Of a stretch of 64,000 nt of DNA, positions 25,459 to 34,610 are shown in pieces. A program made the position numbers and the translations under genes. Source of the DNA: an uncultured Rickettsiales bacterium (GTDB taxonomy: Bacteria; Pseudomonadota; Alphaproteobacteria; RF32; CAG-239); NCBI GenBank assembly GCA_900551865.1, contig URXV01000001.1, positions 1 through 64,000 of the forward strand, written 5' to 3'. Position 1 is the stretch's first letter, and each line of letters starts with the position of its first letter. The notes under the pieces were generated by a model. The model was not told where the DNA came from, ran no database searches, and saw only the letters and a list, made by a program, of their open reading frames with translations.

Positions 25459-26388
25459 ATGGCCGCGTTGAAAAAGTGTTTTTATAAATTTCTGTTTCGT
25501 TGGTTTATCCGTAACAAGCATAAGAGAAAACAGCTTTATATATGTTTGCCAAAGACCGGTATTGCGGAATATCGCCGGCTTTCCCGCCTGAGTTCTGAGG
25601 AAAACCGCGAAAACAGGGGTTTTAAGTATTTTATGTCTATTGCCTGCATTATTAAAAACGAAGGCCCGTATCTTAGAGAATGGCTTGAATATCATAAATT
25701 AATCGGTGTTGAGCATTTTTATGTTTATGACAATGAAAGTTCGGACAATACGAAAGAAGTCCTTCAGCCGTATATTGACGCAGGAGATGTTACGTATATT
25801 TATTTTCCGGGAAGGGACAGGCAAGACCCGGCATATTGTCATGCAGCAGCCCATTTCGGGCAGGAAACCAGATGGATGGCGGTGGTGGATTTGGACGAGT
25901 TTATCGTTTTGCATGAGAAGGACAATTTGCGTGATTTTATGGCGGAATATGCCGATTGCAGCCAGATAAGCCTGCATTGGGTTATATATGGCAGTTCGGG
26001 GCATGAAAAGCGGCCTGATGGTTTGGTGCTGGAAAATTTCAGGGGACATTCCGCCGTTCCGGATTTCAGTCCGAAATCTATCTTTAATCCGCGGACAGTC
26101 GTTGACTGCGGAGCGCATTATATGTGGGTCTGCGGCAAATGGGTGAATGAAAACGGCGCGGAGTTCGGAAAAGACAAGTCTGTGCCGGTAAAGAAAGCGC
26201 AGATAAACCATTATGTGATAAAGTCCTGGGAAGAGTTTTATAACCGGAAAGCTGCAAGAGGGCGGGCGGATTTTAAAACCTTTGGCGATGATTTGAGGCA
26301 ATACTTCGATCAATGGGATTGTAATGACATTTACGACGATTTAATGCAGCCCTATGTGGAAAAACTAAAAAAGCGCGGAGTAAAATGA
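25459..26388 (+). CDS. Glycosyltransferase family 92-like protein
   Basis: 309 residues from the ATG at 25459, chosen for its GGGAGG site; the frame is open 28 codons further upstream. After a basic N-terminus (about 1-30) the GT92/DUF23 pattern appears: ACIIKNEGPYLREWLEYH, VYDNESSDNT, and the metal-binding VVDLDEFI, followed by NHYVIKSWEEFYNRKAARG. It likely transfers a sugar to a surface glycan; acceptor unknown. Confidence 0.8.
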   Translation: MAALKKCFYKFLFRWFIRNKHKRKQLYICLPKTGIAEYRRLSRLSSEENRENRGFKYFMSIACIIKNEGPYLREWLEYHKLIGVEHFYVYDNESSDNTKEVLQPYIDAGDVTYIYFPGRDRQDPAYCHAAAHFGQETRWMAVVDLDEFIVLHEKDNLRDFMAEYADCSQISLHWVIYGSSGHEKRPDGLVLENFRGHSAVPDFSPKSIFNPRTVVDCGAHYMWVCGKWVNENGAEFGKDKSVPVKKAQINHYVIKSWEEFYNRKAARGRADFKTFGDDLRQYFDQWDCNDIYDDLMQPYVEKLKKRGVK

Positions 26389-26619
26389 CATATTGCGGTA
26401 GCTTAATTGCAATGCCATTTCCGGTTAGAGACTGAACGACAGCGTATTGGCGGAGAATAAGTGCTGTTTGCAAAGGGGAACTTTAGAAACAAGAGTATCT
26501 ATCATAAGTATTATTTAAAAAGGTTGGTTCAGAACTATTTAATTATTTAAACAGGTGTTTTTATTGTCAAAATAGCGTAGCGAATCCCTGTAAACCAAAA
26601 ATATGAAAGGGACTATGTT

Positions 26620-27249
26620 ATGATTTATGGTTATATACGTGTCAGTACGGATAAGCAAACAACAGAGAATCAACGCTTTGAGATTAAAGAATTTGCCATA
26701 AAGAATGAGCTGGTTATCGACAAATGGATAATGGAGACTATCAGTTCCACGCAGGAGTTGGATAAACGCAAACTTGGCAAGTTGTTGAAAAAGCTTAAAG
26801 CCGGAGATATTCTCGTCGCTTCAGAGTTGTCCAGGCTGGGGCGAAATCTGCTGCAGGTTATGAGTATTCTGCATCATTGTATGGCGTCTGAAGTTCAGGT
26901 TTGGACGATAAAAGACAATTATCGGCTGGGGGCGGATATTCAATCAAAGGTTTTGGCATTTGCTTTTGGCCTGTCGGCGGAAATAGAACGCAATTTGATA
27001 TCGCAGCGGACGAAAGAAGCTCTGTTGCGGCTGAAATCGGAGGGGCGGGTGCTGGGGCGCCCGCGGGGAAGAAAAAACGATAAGCTCAAGCTGACAGGGA
27101 AAGAGGATAAAATTGTTGCCATGCGCCGGGAAAAGATTTCGAAGTCGCAGATTGCCCGGATTTTAGGGGTGGACAGATTGACTTTGTCGCGGTTTATGGC
27201 AAAATATACACCTGAACCGGCAGTGGAAGAACATCGGATTCTGATTTAG
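26620..27249 (+). CDS. Serine recombinase (resolvase/invertase family)
   Basis: 209 residues of the small serine recombinase type. The catalytic Ser is S9 in GYIRVSTDKQ, with supporting arginines in SELSRLGRN. The linker helix (AFGLSAEIERNLISQRTKEAL) leads to a C-terminal helix-turn-helix (SKSQIARILGVDRLTLSRFM). It resembles DNA invertases such as Hin and the Bacteroides Mpi-like enzymes. No inverted repeats, transposase or resolvase partner are visible nearby, so its target is unknown. Confidence 0.88.
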   Translation: MIYGYIRVSTDKQTTENQRFEIKEFAIKNELVIDKWIMETISSTQELDKRKLGKLLKKLKAGDILVASELSRLGRNLLQVMSILHHCMASEVQVWTIKDNYRLGADIQSKVLAFAFGLSAEIERNLISQRTKEALLRLKSEGRVLGRPRGRKNDKLKLTGKEDKIVAMRREKISKSQIARILGVDRLTLSRFMAKYTPEPAVEEHRILI

Positions 27250-27320
27250 AAACATTTGGGAAAATTAATATAAAATTTGATTATTGGATAATTTCCGTCT
27301 TGCCGGCCTTGGGGGCGGCA

Positions 27321-29300
27321 TTATTGTTTTTTTGCGGCTTCAGCTTCTTCATCGGGTGCAGAGGCCTGCGGGGCGGATGTTTTTCTTTGTCCTTTGAGGT
27401 TGCTCAGAAACTGGGCTTCTATTTTAAGGTATTGGTCAAGCAGCCAGCGTGACCGTGATACCGAAAAAATTGTCAGTAACAAAAGAAGAAACGTTACTTT
27501 GGGATTTTCGGTCAGGAATTTGTGAACGACGGTTACAATAAAGAATGATGATACCAAAATGCGGAAACTGGTCAAAACTATCAATGGCAACCGGTTGGCC
27601 TTTTTGGCCATCCATAATTTGTAATAAATTTTTGAAACCTGGCTGGTTCCGGAGAAAAAGTTGCGCAGGCGTATGGTCCTGTCGTCCAGTGTTGTGCAAA
27701 TTCCGCCGGCAGCCGTACCTTCGGAGTGTTCCGGGTTGTCATGCTCTTCTTTTGCGCATTTGACGGCCAGTTCGATTTCTTCAGCCTGTTTGTGGGGAAA
27801 AAGCCAGCCCAGTTTGTCTTTGATGAATTTTGTAGTGATGATATTCCAACCAATCAGAGCCTTGAGGAATGGTGCCATAAGGAGGAATGTCAGGCAGGTC
27901 ATGATGATGTTGGCGGGAATCCGGTAGGGAATGATTTCCCGGATAAACGGGCGGATTGCCGAAGCAAAAGCGATGATGCTGTAAAGGATGATTGAAAAAA
28001 GGGTCAGGCGAAGCAGATAATTTTTGAAGAGGGCGCTCCATAGGCGTTCTTCGTTGTGCGTCATAGCAGCAGTCGTTGCATACTTGTTGATGTAATTAAG
28101 CCATTTTTCAGGCAAAATCCGATTAAGGGTTTTGTAAGCCGGTTCGGCGGATTTTATCATCAGCGGGGTTAAGAACGTCGTGATGACGGAAACGGCGACG
28201 ATTATCGGATAAACTTTAGGGCTCAATACCTGCAGGCTCATTCCCAGTGAGGCGATAATAAATGCAAATTCGCCGACCTGAGCCAATGAGAATCCGCCGT
28301 AGACGGCCGTTTTTAACGGTTGTCCCGAGGCGACAAAGCCGAAACAGGAAAAGAAAATTTTGCCGATAATGACAATCAGAGTTATGACGATAATCGGTTT
28401 GGCGTAAGTTATGAACATTCCCGGGTCAACCATCATGCCGACAGAAACGAAAAATACTGCGCCAAAAAAATCTTTGAGCGGCTGGAGGTTCTTTTCTATT
28501 CTGCCGATAAGTTCCGTTTCAGCGAGAATAGAGCCCATAATGAATGCGCCCAGTGCGGAAGAAAAGCCGGAAGACGTTGCCAGCAGAACCATGCCGAAGC
28601 AGAGGCTTACGGTGATGAGCAACAGCATTTCATCGGTCAGAAACTTTTGGATTTTTGCCAGAAACGTCGGAACGAGATAGATTCCGGTGATGAAGCACAA
28701 GATGAGGAAAAAGACAAGCTTGAGGGTACTTAATCCAAGTTCTATGCCGTCAATCGTTTTGCCGAGAGCTATGGTCGGGAGCAGAACCAGCAGCAAGATG
28801 CCGACGAGGTCTTCGACAATCAAAACTCCGAAAACAAGGTCGGTAAATTTTTGTTTTTTTATGTTCAGGTCATCAAAGGCTTTAATAATAATCGTTGTTG
28901 AAGACATGGAAATCATGGAGCCGAGAAAAAAGCTGTCCATGGTTGACCAGCCGAGCATAAGTCCGGTGTTATAGCCGATGAAGAGCATAAAGATGATGTT
29001 GGCGTTGGCGGTAATCATTGCTGCTTTACCGACGTTAAGCATTTTTTTGAAACTGAACTCCAAACCAAGCCCAAACAGAAGAAATATGACGCCGATATCC
29101 GCCCAAAGGGTCAGGTCTTCCTTATCCCGGACAGTCGGGAGCAAATCGAAATAGGGACCGGCAAAAATTCCGGCTAAAACGTATCCCAAAACAATAGGCT
29201 GTTTGAACTTTTTGCATAACAGCGTCGTAATTCCGGCATAGATGGTTATTAATGTCAGGTCGACAATCAGAGAATGTATTGAGTGCATTGCTTTTGCCAA
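27321..29300 (-). CDS. CPA2-family cation/proton antiporter
   Basis: 659 residues. About twelve to thirteen membrane helices form the antiporter domain (1-400), with LGYVLAGIFAGPYFDLLP, DIGVIFLLFGLGLEFSF, GVLIVEDLVGILLL and LAQVGEFAFIIASLGM matching KefB/KefC/YbaL-type exchangers. Further helices occur at about 440-500 and 590-625. No Rossmann (RCK/TrkA-N) domain is visible, so it differs from KefC. K+/H+ exchange is the likeliest activity. Confidence 0.85.
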   Translation of the reverse strand: MAKAMHSIHSLIVDLTLITIYAGITTLLCKKFKQPIVLGYVLAGIFAGPYFDLLPTVRDKEDLTLWADIGVIFLLFGLGLEFSFKKMLNVGKAAMITANANIIFMLFIGYNTGLMLGWSTMDSFFLGSMISMSSTTIIIKAFDDLNIKKQKFTDLVFGVLIVEDLVGILLLVLLPTIALGKTIDGIELGLSTLKLVFFLILCFITGIYLVPTFLAKIQKFLTDEMLLLITVSLCFGMVLLATSSGFSSALGAFIMGSILAETELIGRIEKNLQPLKDFFGAVFFVSVGMMVDPGMFITYAKPIIVITLIVIIGKIFFSCFGFVASGQPLKTAVYGGFSLAQVGEFAFIIASLGMSLQVLSPKVYPIIVAVSVITTFLTPLMIKSAEPAYKTLNRILPEKWLNYINKYATTAAMTHNEERLWSALFKNYLLRLTLFSIILYSIIAFASAIRPFIREIIPYRIPANIIMTCLTFLLMAPFLKALIGWNIITTKFIKDKLGWLFPHKQAEEIELAVKCAKEEHDNPEHSEGTAAGGICTTLDDRTIRLRNFFSGTSQVSKIYYKLWMAKKANRLPLIVLTSFRILVSSFFIVTVVHKFLTENPKVTFLLLLLTIFSVSRSRWLLDQYLKIEAQFLSNLKGQRKTSAPQASAPDEEAEAAKKQ

Positions 29301-29388
29301 ATTTCGGGATTAAAAACTTTACTTTTGCAAGTATAAAACAGATTTTCTTTAATTTGCGTTAACCGGTTAGGAAAATAAGAGCCGTTTT

Positions 29389-30579
29389 TTATTTTTCCAG
29401 TTCAAATACATTTGTACCAGAGTGTCGGAAATATGAGACGCCACCGTTATCCCAGTTGACTTGCAGACGGTTTTGCGGTTTGAAAGCAAATTTTCCGCAG
29501 CTGCGGTACGGGTTGTTAAAACTGCAAATGCGGTTGTTTTGCTGGTCTATGAAAATATCCTGCCATTGCGGCGTTTTGAGAATGATAAAAGGCTTTCCTG
29601 CCGGCGGTTCAAAGAAATCGGAGGCGAGTGCAAACGGAAATTCTTTTATGCGCAGTCCGCGCGTCTGTTGCCCATAGCGCAGATAGATGGTAAAAAGGCG
29701 TTCGGCCAGATAGGCAAAAGCCAGTTTTTGTTCGGTGTCGCGGGCGGCGATTTCTTCTTTTTTGCTGTCGTACAGCGGGAGCAGAATGCTGAAAAGCCAG
29801 GCGGCGTAATCGTTTAGTATTTCGCGGCGGGCAATGAACATATTGGTCGGATAAAACCCTTCGTCGCTGTTGAGCGTGCTGACGGCAAAATCGTACATTT
29901 GCGGATATTTCTGCCGGATAATTTCCAAGGCGGCATCAAGGTCGGAAATGATGTGCTCTTTTTTATATTGTTCGTAGGCGTTTACTTTTATCGGCTCGGA
30001 GACCAGAATATCGTGCGTGGCAAACCACGGCAGGATATATTTTTTTTCCAGCTCCAAATCGTGCAGAAATTCTTTGGCGAATCCGTTAAGATGCCGTAAT
30101 CCCAGATGGCGGAAACGCATAGAGGGAAATTCCAGCATCGGGTAGCGGGCGTTGTCGTTCAGGCTGAGAAAACGGCGGTAATGGAACATTCCGACATATG
30201 GCGAATCGGTATTTTTCCATATCCAGTATAATGCGGTCAGTTCGGCAAAGTACCGGTTCAGTTCCGAAATGTTATTTCCGGTATTATCGCCAATCATATT
30301 GCCGTTGAGCCAGTTTATTTCTTCGGGTGTGAACGTTCCGCGGCGGGAAGGGGTTTCGGCAATGGCGCGGCCGCCCTGTATCGGTTCGAAAATTTCCGTT
30401 TTGACTAATGGTGCCGGCTTGTAGTAAACAACAAAAATCTTTAAATAGTCTGTTTTGTAGATGAAAAGGATATAGGCTGCCGTGCATAAAATAAAGGCAG
30501 CAAATACACTTAATATCAGGAGTTTGTATTTGCTGCTTTTCATTTCATCGGCCTGTTTCTGCGGTTCGGATTTAAACAT
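29389..30579 (-). CDS. DUF4422 domain protein with N-terminal membrane anchor
   Basis: 396 residues. One transmembrane helix (about 20-40) precedes a DUF4422 domain, recognisable by FVVYYKP near its start and by NRYFAELTALYWIWKN and YVGMFHYRRFLSL. DUF4422 proteins are usually found in capsule or LPS loci and are presumed glycosyltransferases. Here the gene stands alone beside a cation antiporter. An alternative start is Met13. Confidence 0.8.
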   Translation of the reverse strand: MFKSEPQKQADEMKSSKYKLLILSVFAAFILCTAAYILFIYKTDYLKIFVVYYKPAPLVKTEIFEPIQGGRAIAETPSRRGTFTPEEINWLNGNMIGDNTGNNISELNRYFAELTALYWIWKNTDSPYVGMFHYRRFLSLNDNARYPMLEFPSMRFRHLGLRHLNGFAKEFLHDLELEKKYILPWFATHDILVSEPIKVNAYEQYKKEHIISDLDAALEIIRQKYPQMYDFAVSTLNSDEGFYPTNMFIARREILNDYAAWLFSILLPLYDSKKEEIAARDTEQKLAFAYLAERLFTIYLRYGQQTRGLRIKEFPFALASDFFEPPAGKPFIILKTPQWQDIFIDQQNNRICSFNNPYRSCGKFAFKPQNRLQVNWDNGGVSYFRHSGTNVFELEK

Positions 30580-30609
30580 AGTTGCACGTGCTTAATCCGT
30601 CAGGCGGAG

Positions 30610-30822
30610 TTAAGCGATAATATTCGGGTTTATCAGCGTTTCCAGTTTTTGAATTTTATTTTTCAGGCTGGCTTTCTGGCTGTTCAGCTGCTGAGCCTGA
30701 TAGAAATCAATCATCTGTTTGTTTTTTACCAATTTGGTTATATCTGACTTTACCCTTCTTTCCTCAAGCTTCAACTCGCAGAGCTGTACCTGAAGTTTAC
30801 CGAAAGAATTTGAATTAACCAT
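30610..30822 (-). CDS. Small YdcH-like (DUF465) helical protein
   Basis: 70 residues, predicted as two amphipathic helices. The second half (QLNSQKASLKNKIQKLETL) and the terminus PNIIA resemble DUF465/YdcH proteins of alphaproteobacteria, which end in PDIIA. Function unknown. It is likely cotranscribed with the DUF4422 gene 30 bases downstream. Confidence 0.55.
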   Translation of the reverse strand: MVNSNSFGKLQVQLCELKLEERRVKSDITKLVKNKQMIDFYQAQQLNSQKASLKNKIQKLETLINPNIIA

Positions 30823-31040
30823 TGTAGCGTCGCTCCGAAAATAGTGTTATGCCGCTTTGGCAGCGATTCTTACTTATTTGTGCGCAGTATATATTAATTT
30901 AGGTTAAAAATCAAGCTATTTTGAGGGTTAATTTAAAAAATTAAGTGAAAAAAAATAAATTTGTGCTAGTAATATGGAGATTATGCGGATATCTATTGCT
31001 GAAAATGAAACGAAACTTATTATAAACAGGAAATTAAGGT

Positions 31041-32120
31041 ATGACTGAAATTAAAAAAATCGGTATTTTGACAAGCGGCGGCGATTGTGCCGGGCTTAAC
31101 GCGGTGGTTTTGGCCGTGGTTAATTCTGCAACCAAGCTGGGCTGGGAAGTTTACGGCATACACAACGGAACGGACGGGCTGACCGAAGCGCCGCTGTCGT
31201 ATGAGCTGCTGACGGAGAAGAACTTTTCGGATACGCCGTGGCCGCGTCTGGCCGGGTCATACCTCGGGTCGCTGAACAAAGGCGTGAAAATGGAATCGCA
31301 GGCGGAAATTTCGGCGCGTTTCGGCAAAGGCGTTGCCGAACTCGGGCTTGACGCGGTTGTGGTTGTCGGCGGTGACGGCAGTATGAACATCGTCAGCAAC
31401 TACTGTCGCAATGCAGGAGTCAAAATGGTCGGCATTCCGAAGACGATTGACAATGATACGCCGCTGACGCAGTATTCGGTCGGGTTTAACTCGGCATGCC
31501 AGGTTTGCGTTGAGGCGGTTGACGCTTTGTGGAAAACGGCGCGTTCGCACCAGCGGGCACTGATTTTGGAAGTTATGGGACGCGACGCGGGACATCTGGC
31601 TATGCATTCCGCGGTGGCCGGTTTTGCCGACGTTTGCCTGGTGCCGGAAATTCCTTATACGATTGACGGGATTATCAATAAACTGAAAAGCATTAAGGCA
31701 AAAGGCCGGAATCATGCGGTTATCGTCGTTTCCGAGGGTGTTCATACCGAGAGTGGCGAGATGGTTTCCAATACGAAGAATCTTATCGGCGAAAAAATCA
31801 ACGGCGGTATCGGCGAATACTTGAGCGCTGCCATCAATGCCAAGTATTCGGAGTTTCAGACCCGCGTTACCAAGCTGGGGCACGTACAGCGTGCCGGCGA
31901 CCCGACGGCGTTTGATCGTGCGCTTGCCTGTGCGTTCGGAGCGAAAGCGGTAGAATTGCTGAAAGCAGGAAAGACGGACGTTATGGTTGCGTTGAACGGC
32001 GATAAGCTTAAAACTTATCCGCTGGAAGAAGTTGTTGCCGAGGGAACGACATTGCTGAACAAAGACAGCGTTTATGTCAGAGCGGCAGTGGATATGGGAA
32101 TGTATGTCGGCGAGATTTAG
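31041..32120 (+). CDS. 6-phosphofructokinase (ATP or PPi type)
   Basis: Phosphorylates fructose 6-phosphate in glycolysis. 359 residues. Blocks LTSGGDCAGLNA, VVVGGDGSMN (G113, equivalent to the ATP-type Gly104 of E. coli) and GIPKTIDNDT (K134, at the site that is Gly in ATP-type and Lys in PPi-type enzymes), then MGRDAGHLA and LGHVQRAGDPTAFDR. The mixed residues match the so-called mixed-substrate subgroup, so the phosphate donor is uncertain. It ends in a clear terminator. Confidence 0.92.
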   Translation: MTEIKKIGILTSGGDCAGLNAVVLAVVNSATKLGWEVYGIHNGTDGLTEAPLSYELLTEKNFSDTPWPRLAGSYLGSLNKGVKMESQAEISARFGKGVAELGLDAVVVVGGDGSMNIVSNYCRNAGVKMVGIPKTIDNDTPLTQYSVGFNSACQVCVEAVDALWKTARSHQRALILEVMGRDAGHLAMHSAVAGFADVCLVPEIPYTIDGIINKLKSIKAKGRNHAVIVVSEGVHTESGEMVSNTKNLIGEKINGGIGEYLSAAINAKYSEFQTRVTKLGHVQRAGDPTAFDRALACAFGAKAVELLKAGKTDVMVALNGDKLKTYPLEEVVAEGTTLLNKDSVYVRAAVDMGMYVGEI

Positions 32121-32142
32121 ACGGCGTATGTCCGAAAAAAGG

Positions 32143-32172
32143 AAACGGCAGCGGAAGGGCTGCCGTTTTTTT
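32143..32172 (+). terminator. Terminator of the phosphofructokinase gene
   Basis: Stem ACGGCAGC/GCTGCCGT (32145-32152 with 32159-32166), 6-base loop and a run of seven T. Confidence 0.9.
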
Positions 32173-32217
32173 GAGGAGAAAAATGTGAACACGGAGAATC
32201 GGCCGGCAAAAAATGGC

Positions 32218-32246
32218 TTGCCAAAGAGCTGAAAATATGATAAATT
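32218..32246 (+). promoter_or_regulatory. Promoter of paralog copy C
   Basis: -35 TTGCCA (32218-32223), 17-bp spacer, -10 TAAATT (32241-32246), matching copies A and B in box sequence, spacing and the GCTTGCCAAAG context. Confidence 0.65.
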
Positions 32247-32288
32247 GTTCATATAAGGCATAAAAGAGCGATATATATCGGGGGGGAA

Positions 32289-33527
32289 ATGAAAGTAACG
32301 TTTTTAAGGGAAGAAGACATCTGGGGTAATAACGCATTGGAAGTAATGCAGGCGTATGGCTCAGCCGTGGGCATTTCAGATGTTGCCATTGCTCTGGGGA
32401 CAGGTTGTGGTGGTACTAAAGACATTGCCGGCGTTACTTCCGGGTGTGTCTGGTCGGCGTCTTCCTCATTTAAACATGTCTGTACCGTCTATAAGGGTTC
32501 CAAGTATTCCCATATCCCTAATAAACGAGAAATTGCCGGTCGTCCGGCAATGCCGGCCTCTGTAACATCCAAAATTCGCCCGGACAACGTGAGAACGTTG
32601 GCGCTGCCTAATGGCAAGACGGTACAAATCTGCGAATATGGTGTCTATCCGCAAACCGTGGCGCCTAAAGATGTCAGTCAGGAATTAGAGGTTCAGTACC
32701 AGAAAAACGCCCTTAAAACCACCGGCAAAACCTATACTTTCGATTCGGCGGAACTTGACGCCCGGGATACCAGGTTTACCCCACGAAACTGTGCGGAGTA
32801 TATGTTTAAAGGCAAAAAATATATCCGTATTGAAGGAATACCCCGTGGCTGCAATTCAATAATGTCTGACGGTACAGAGGCAGAAAAAGGTAAGGCGTAT
32901 TGGTTTGAGGTTCAGCCGATAGAATGGCTGATGGATCCCAAGGGTACCTGGGTTTCAAGACAGGCTCTGTTTGCGGGCATCCAGTTTGATACCAAAAATG
33001 AATACAACGGCAATTTTGCCAATACGACGATGTATAATTATCTGCAAAAGCATTTTGCAAAGGAAATGGAAGCGCAAAAAGAATTTACGGAAACGTTGTC
33101 GCGTCTGGCGATTCGCAACCGTTATTTCAGCAATTATGTCAGCGGTTTTGAAAACAATAAGGAATTTTATCCGGCGGGAAAGGATGGTCAGCCGTTTACC
33201 CCTGAAAAAGCCTGTGCTATAGTCGATATCACCAATGCGCCGCCGTTTATGCGCGATTTGCTGAAACTCATTGCCGCATTCCCCAAAGAGGAACAGGGGC
33301 AGTTTAAAGATGTGGTGCTGACTGTATTTGATAAAGAAAGGGATGAGCGCGACCAGCCGAACGAGATAGTCGTTCTGGGTAAGAAACTGGCGGTTTCCAG
33401 CGGGTATGAGGAAGAACTGAACCGGGTTTTGCAGGGCGGCCGCGGCAATTCAGCCGGCGCACGAGCCTTTGCTGATGCTGTTTCATCGTTTACCTCCCGC
33501 CTTGGCAAATTCTTTGGCGGCAGATGA
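32289..33527 (+). CDS. Paralog family protein, copy C
   Basis: 412 residues, third copy of the family also at 1-480 and 8237-9562. Conserved: FLREEDIWGNNALEVMQAYG at the N-terminus, VWSAS, AGRPAMPAS, the invariant NGKTVQICEYG block, YWFEVQPIEWLMD and the C-terminal NAPPFMRDLLKLIAAFPKEE. Variable: residues of about 37-95. Relative to B it lacks the Ser/Pro-rich insertion before FTPEKA and has a longer tail (about 25 residues, Gly/Ala/Phe-rich). A run of G precedes the ATG. It converges on yejB with 14 bases between stops. Function unknown. Confidence 0.85.
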   Translation: MKVTFLREEDIWGNNALEVMQAYGSAVGISDVAIALGTGCGGTKDIAGVTSGCVWSASSSFKHVCTVYKGSKYSHIPNKREIAGRPAMPASVTSKIRPDNVRTLALPNGKTVQICEYGVYPQTVAPKDVSQELEVQYQKNALKTTGKTYTFDSAELDARDTRFTPRNCAEYMFKGKKYIRIEGIPRGCNSIMSDGTEAEKGKAYWFEVQPIEWLMDPKGTWVSRQALFAGIQFDTKNEYNGNFANTTMYNYLQKHFAKEMEAQKEFTETLSRLAIRNRYFSNYVSGFENNKEFYPAGKDGQPFTPEKACAIVDITNAPPFMRDLLKLIAAFPKEEQGQFKDVVLTVFDKERDERDQPNEIVVLGKKLAVSSGYEEELNRVLQGGRGNSAGARAFADAVSSFTSRLGKFFGGR

Positions 33528-33541
33528 ATGTTTAATCAATT

Positions 33542-34606
33542 TTATATCCGGTCAAAATTGACACGCGGGTCAACCAGCGAGTAGGTCAGGTCGCTGAGCA
33601 GTTTCAGAATCAGCCCGAGAAGGGCGAATATATATAATGTTCCGAAAACGACAGGGTAATCGCGGGTCATAATTGCTTCATACCCGAGCAGCCCCATACC
33701 GTTCAGGCTGAAAATAATTTCAATAAGCAGGGAGCCGGTGAAGAGGACTTTCATCAGCAATCCGGGAAGCCCGGCGATGATTATCATCATGGCGTTGCGA
33801 AAAATATGGCGGTAGAGAATCCGGTTTTCGGAGAGCCCTTTGGCGCGGGCGGTCAGAACGTATTGTTTGCTTAATTCGTCCATAAAGGAATTTTTGGTCA
33901 GCATAGTCAGTGAAGCGACGCCGCCGATGACGATACAGGTTACCGGCAGAGCAAGGTGCCAGAAATAATCGCCGATTTTGTGCAGCAGCGTAAAATTTTC
34001 CCAGCCGTCAGACGTCAGGCCTTTCAGCGGAAACAGCTGAAAGTACGTTCCACCGGCAAAGAGGACAATCAGCAGGACGGCAAACAGGAATACCGGGATG
34101 GCCGAGCCGATGAAGATAATGAAAGAACTGACGACATCAAATTCTTCGCCGTCTTCGCGAGCCTTTTTTATGCCGAGGGGGATTGCAATCAGGTAAATGA
34201 TGAGCGTTGACCACAAACCGAGAGAGATTGAAACGGGAAGCCGTTCTTTGATAAGCTGCAGGACAGTTTTGTCTTTGTAGTAACTTTTGCCGAAATCAAA
34301 AGAAATGTAGTCTTTGAGCATTTTAACAAAACGTTCGTGCACTGGCTTGTCAAATCCGAACTGTTTTTCCAGTTCTTTTACAAGGTCGTCGGGAACGCCT
34401 TTTGCGCCCTGATATTTCTGCTCGTTCATATTGGGTATGCCGGCATTAATGTTTCCGGTTGCGACGGTGTCCATACCTTTATACTGTGCGAGCATATACT
34501 CAACGGGGCCGCCGGGGGCAAGCTGGACGATGCCGAAGTTAATCAGCAAAATGCCGAACATTGTTACGGGTATGAGCAGGAGCCTTTTGACAATGTAGTT
34601 GCGCAT
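33542..34606 (-). CDS. yejB: Peptide ABC transporter permease YejB
   Basis: First permease of the Yej (microcin C/oligopeptide) ABC importer. 354 residues, about six membrane helices. N-terminus RNYIVKRLLLIPVTMFGILLINF with the LAPGGPVEYML block, a YejB-specific periplasmic insertion, and the permease EAA-type loop YVLTARAKGLSENRILYRHIFRNAM. It follows yejA by 4 bases. The partners yejE and yejF do not follow; convergent paralog C does. Confidence 0.92.
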   Translation of the reverse strand: MRNYIVKRLLLIPVTMFGILLINFGIVQLAPGGPVEYMLAQYKGMDTVATGNINAGIPNMNEQKYQGAKGVPDDLVKELEKQFGFDKPVHERFVKMLKDYISFDFGKSYYKDKTVLQLIKERLPVSISLGLWSTLIIYLIAIPLGIKKAREDGEEFDVVSSFIIFIGSAIPVFLFAVLLIVLFAGGTYFQLFPLKGLTSDGWENFTLLHKIGDYFWHLALPVTCIVIGGVASLTMLTKNSFMDELSKQYVLTARAKGLSENRILYRHIFRNAMMIIIAGLPGLLMKVLFTGSLLIEIIFSLNGMGLLGYEAIMTRDYPVVFGTLYIFALLGLILKLLSDLTYSLVDPRVNFDRI

Positions 34607-34610
34607 AGTT

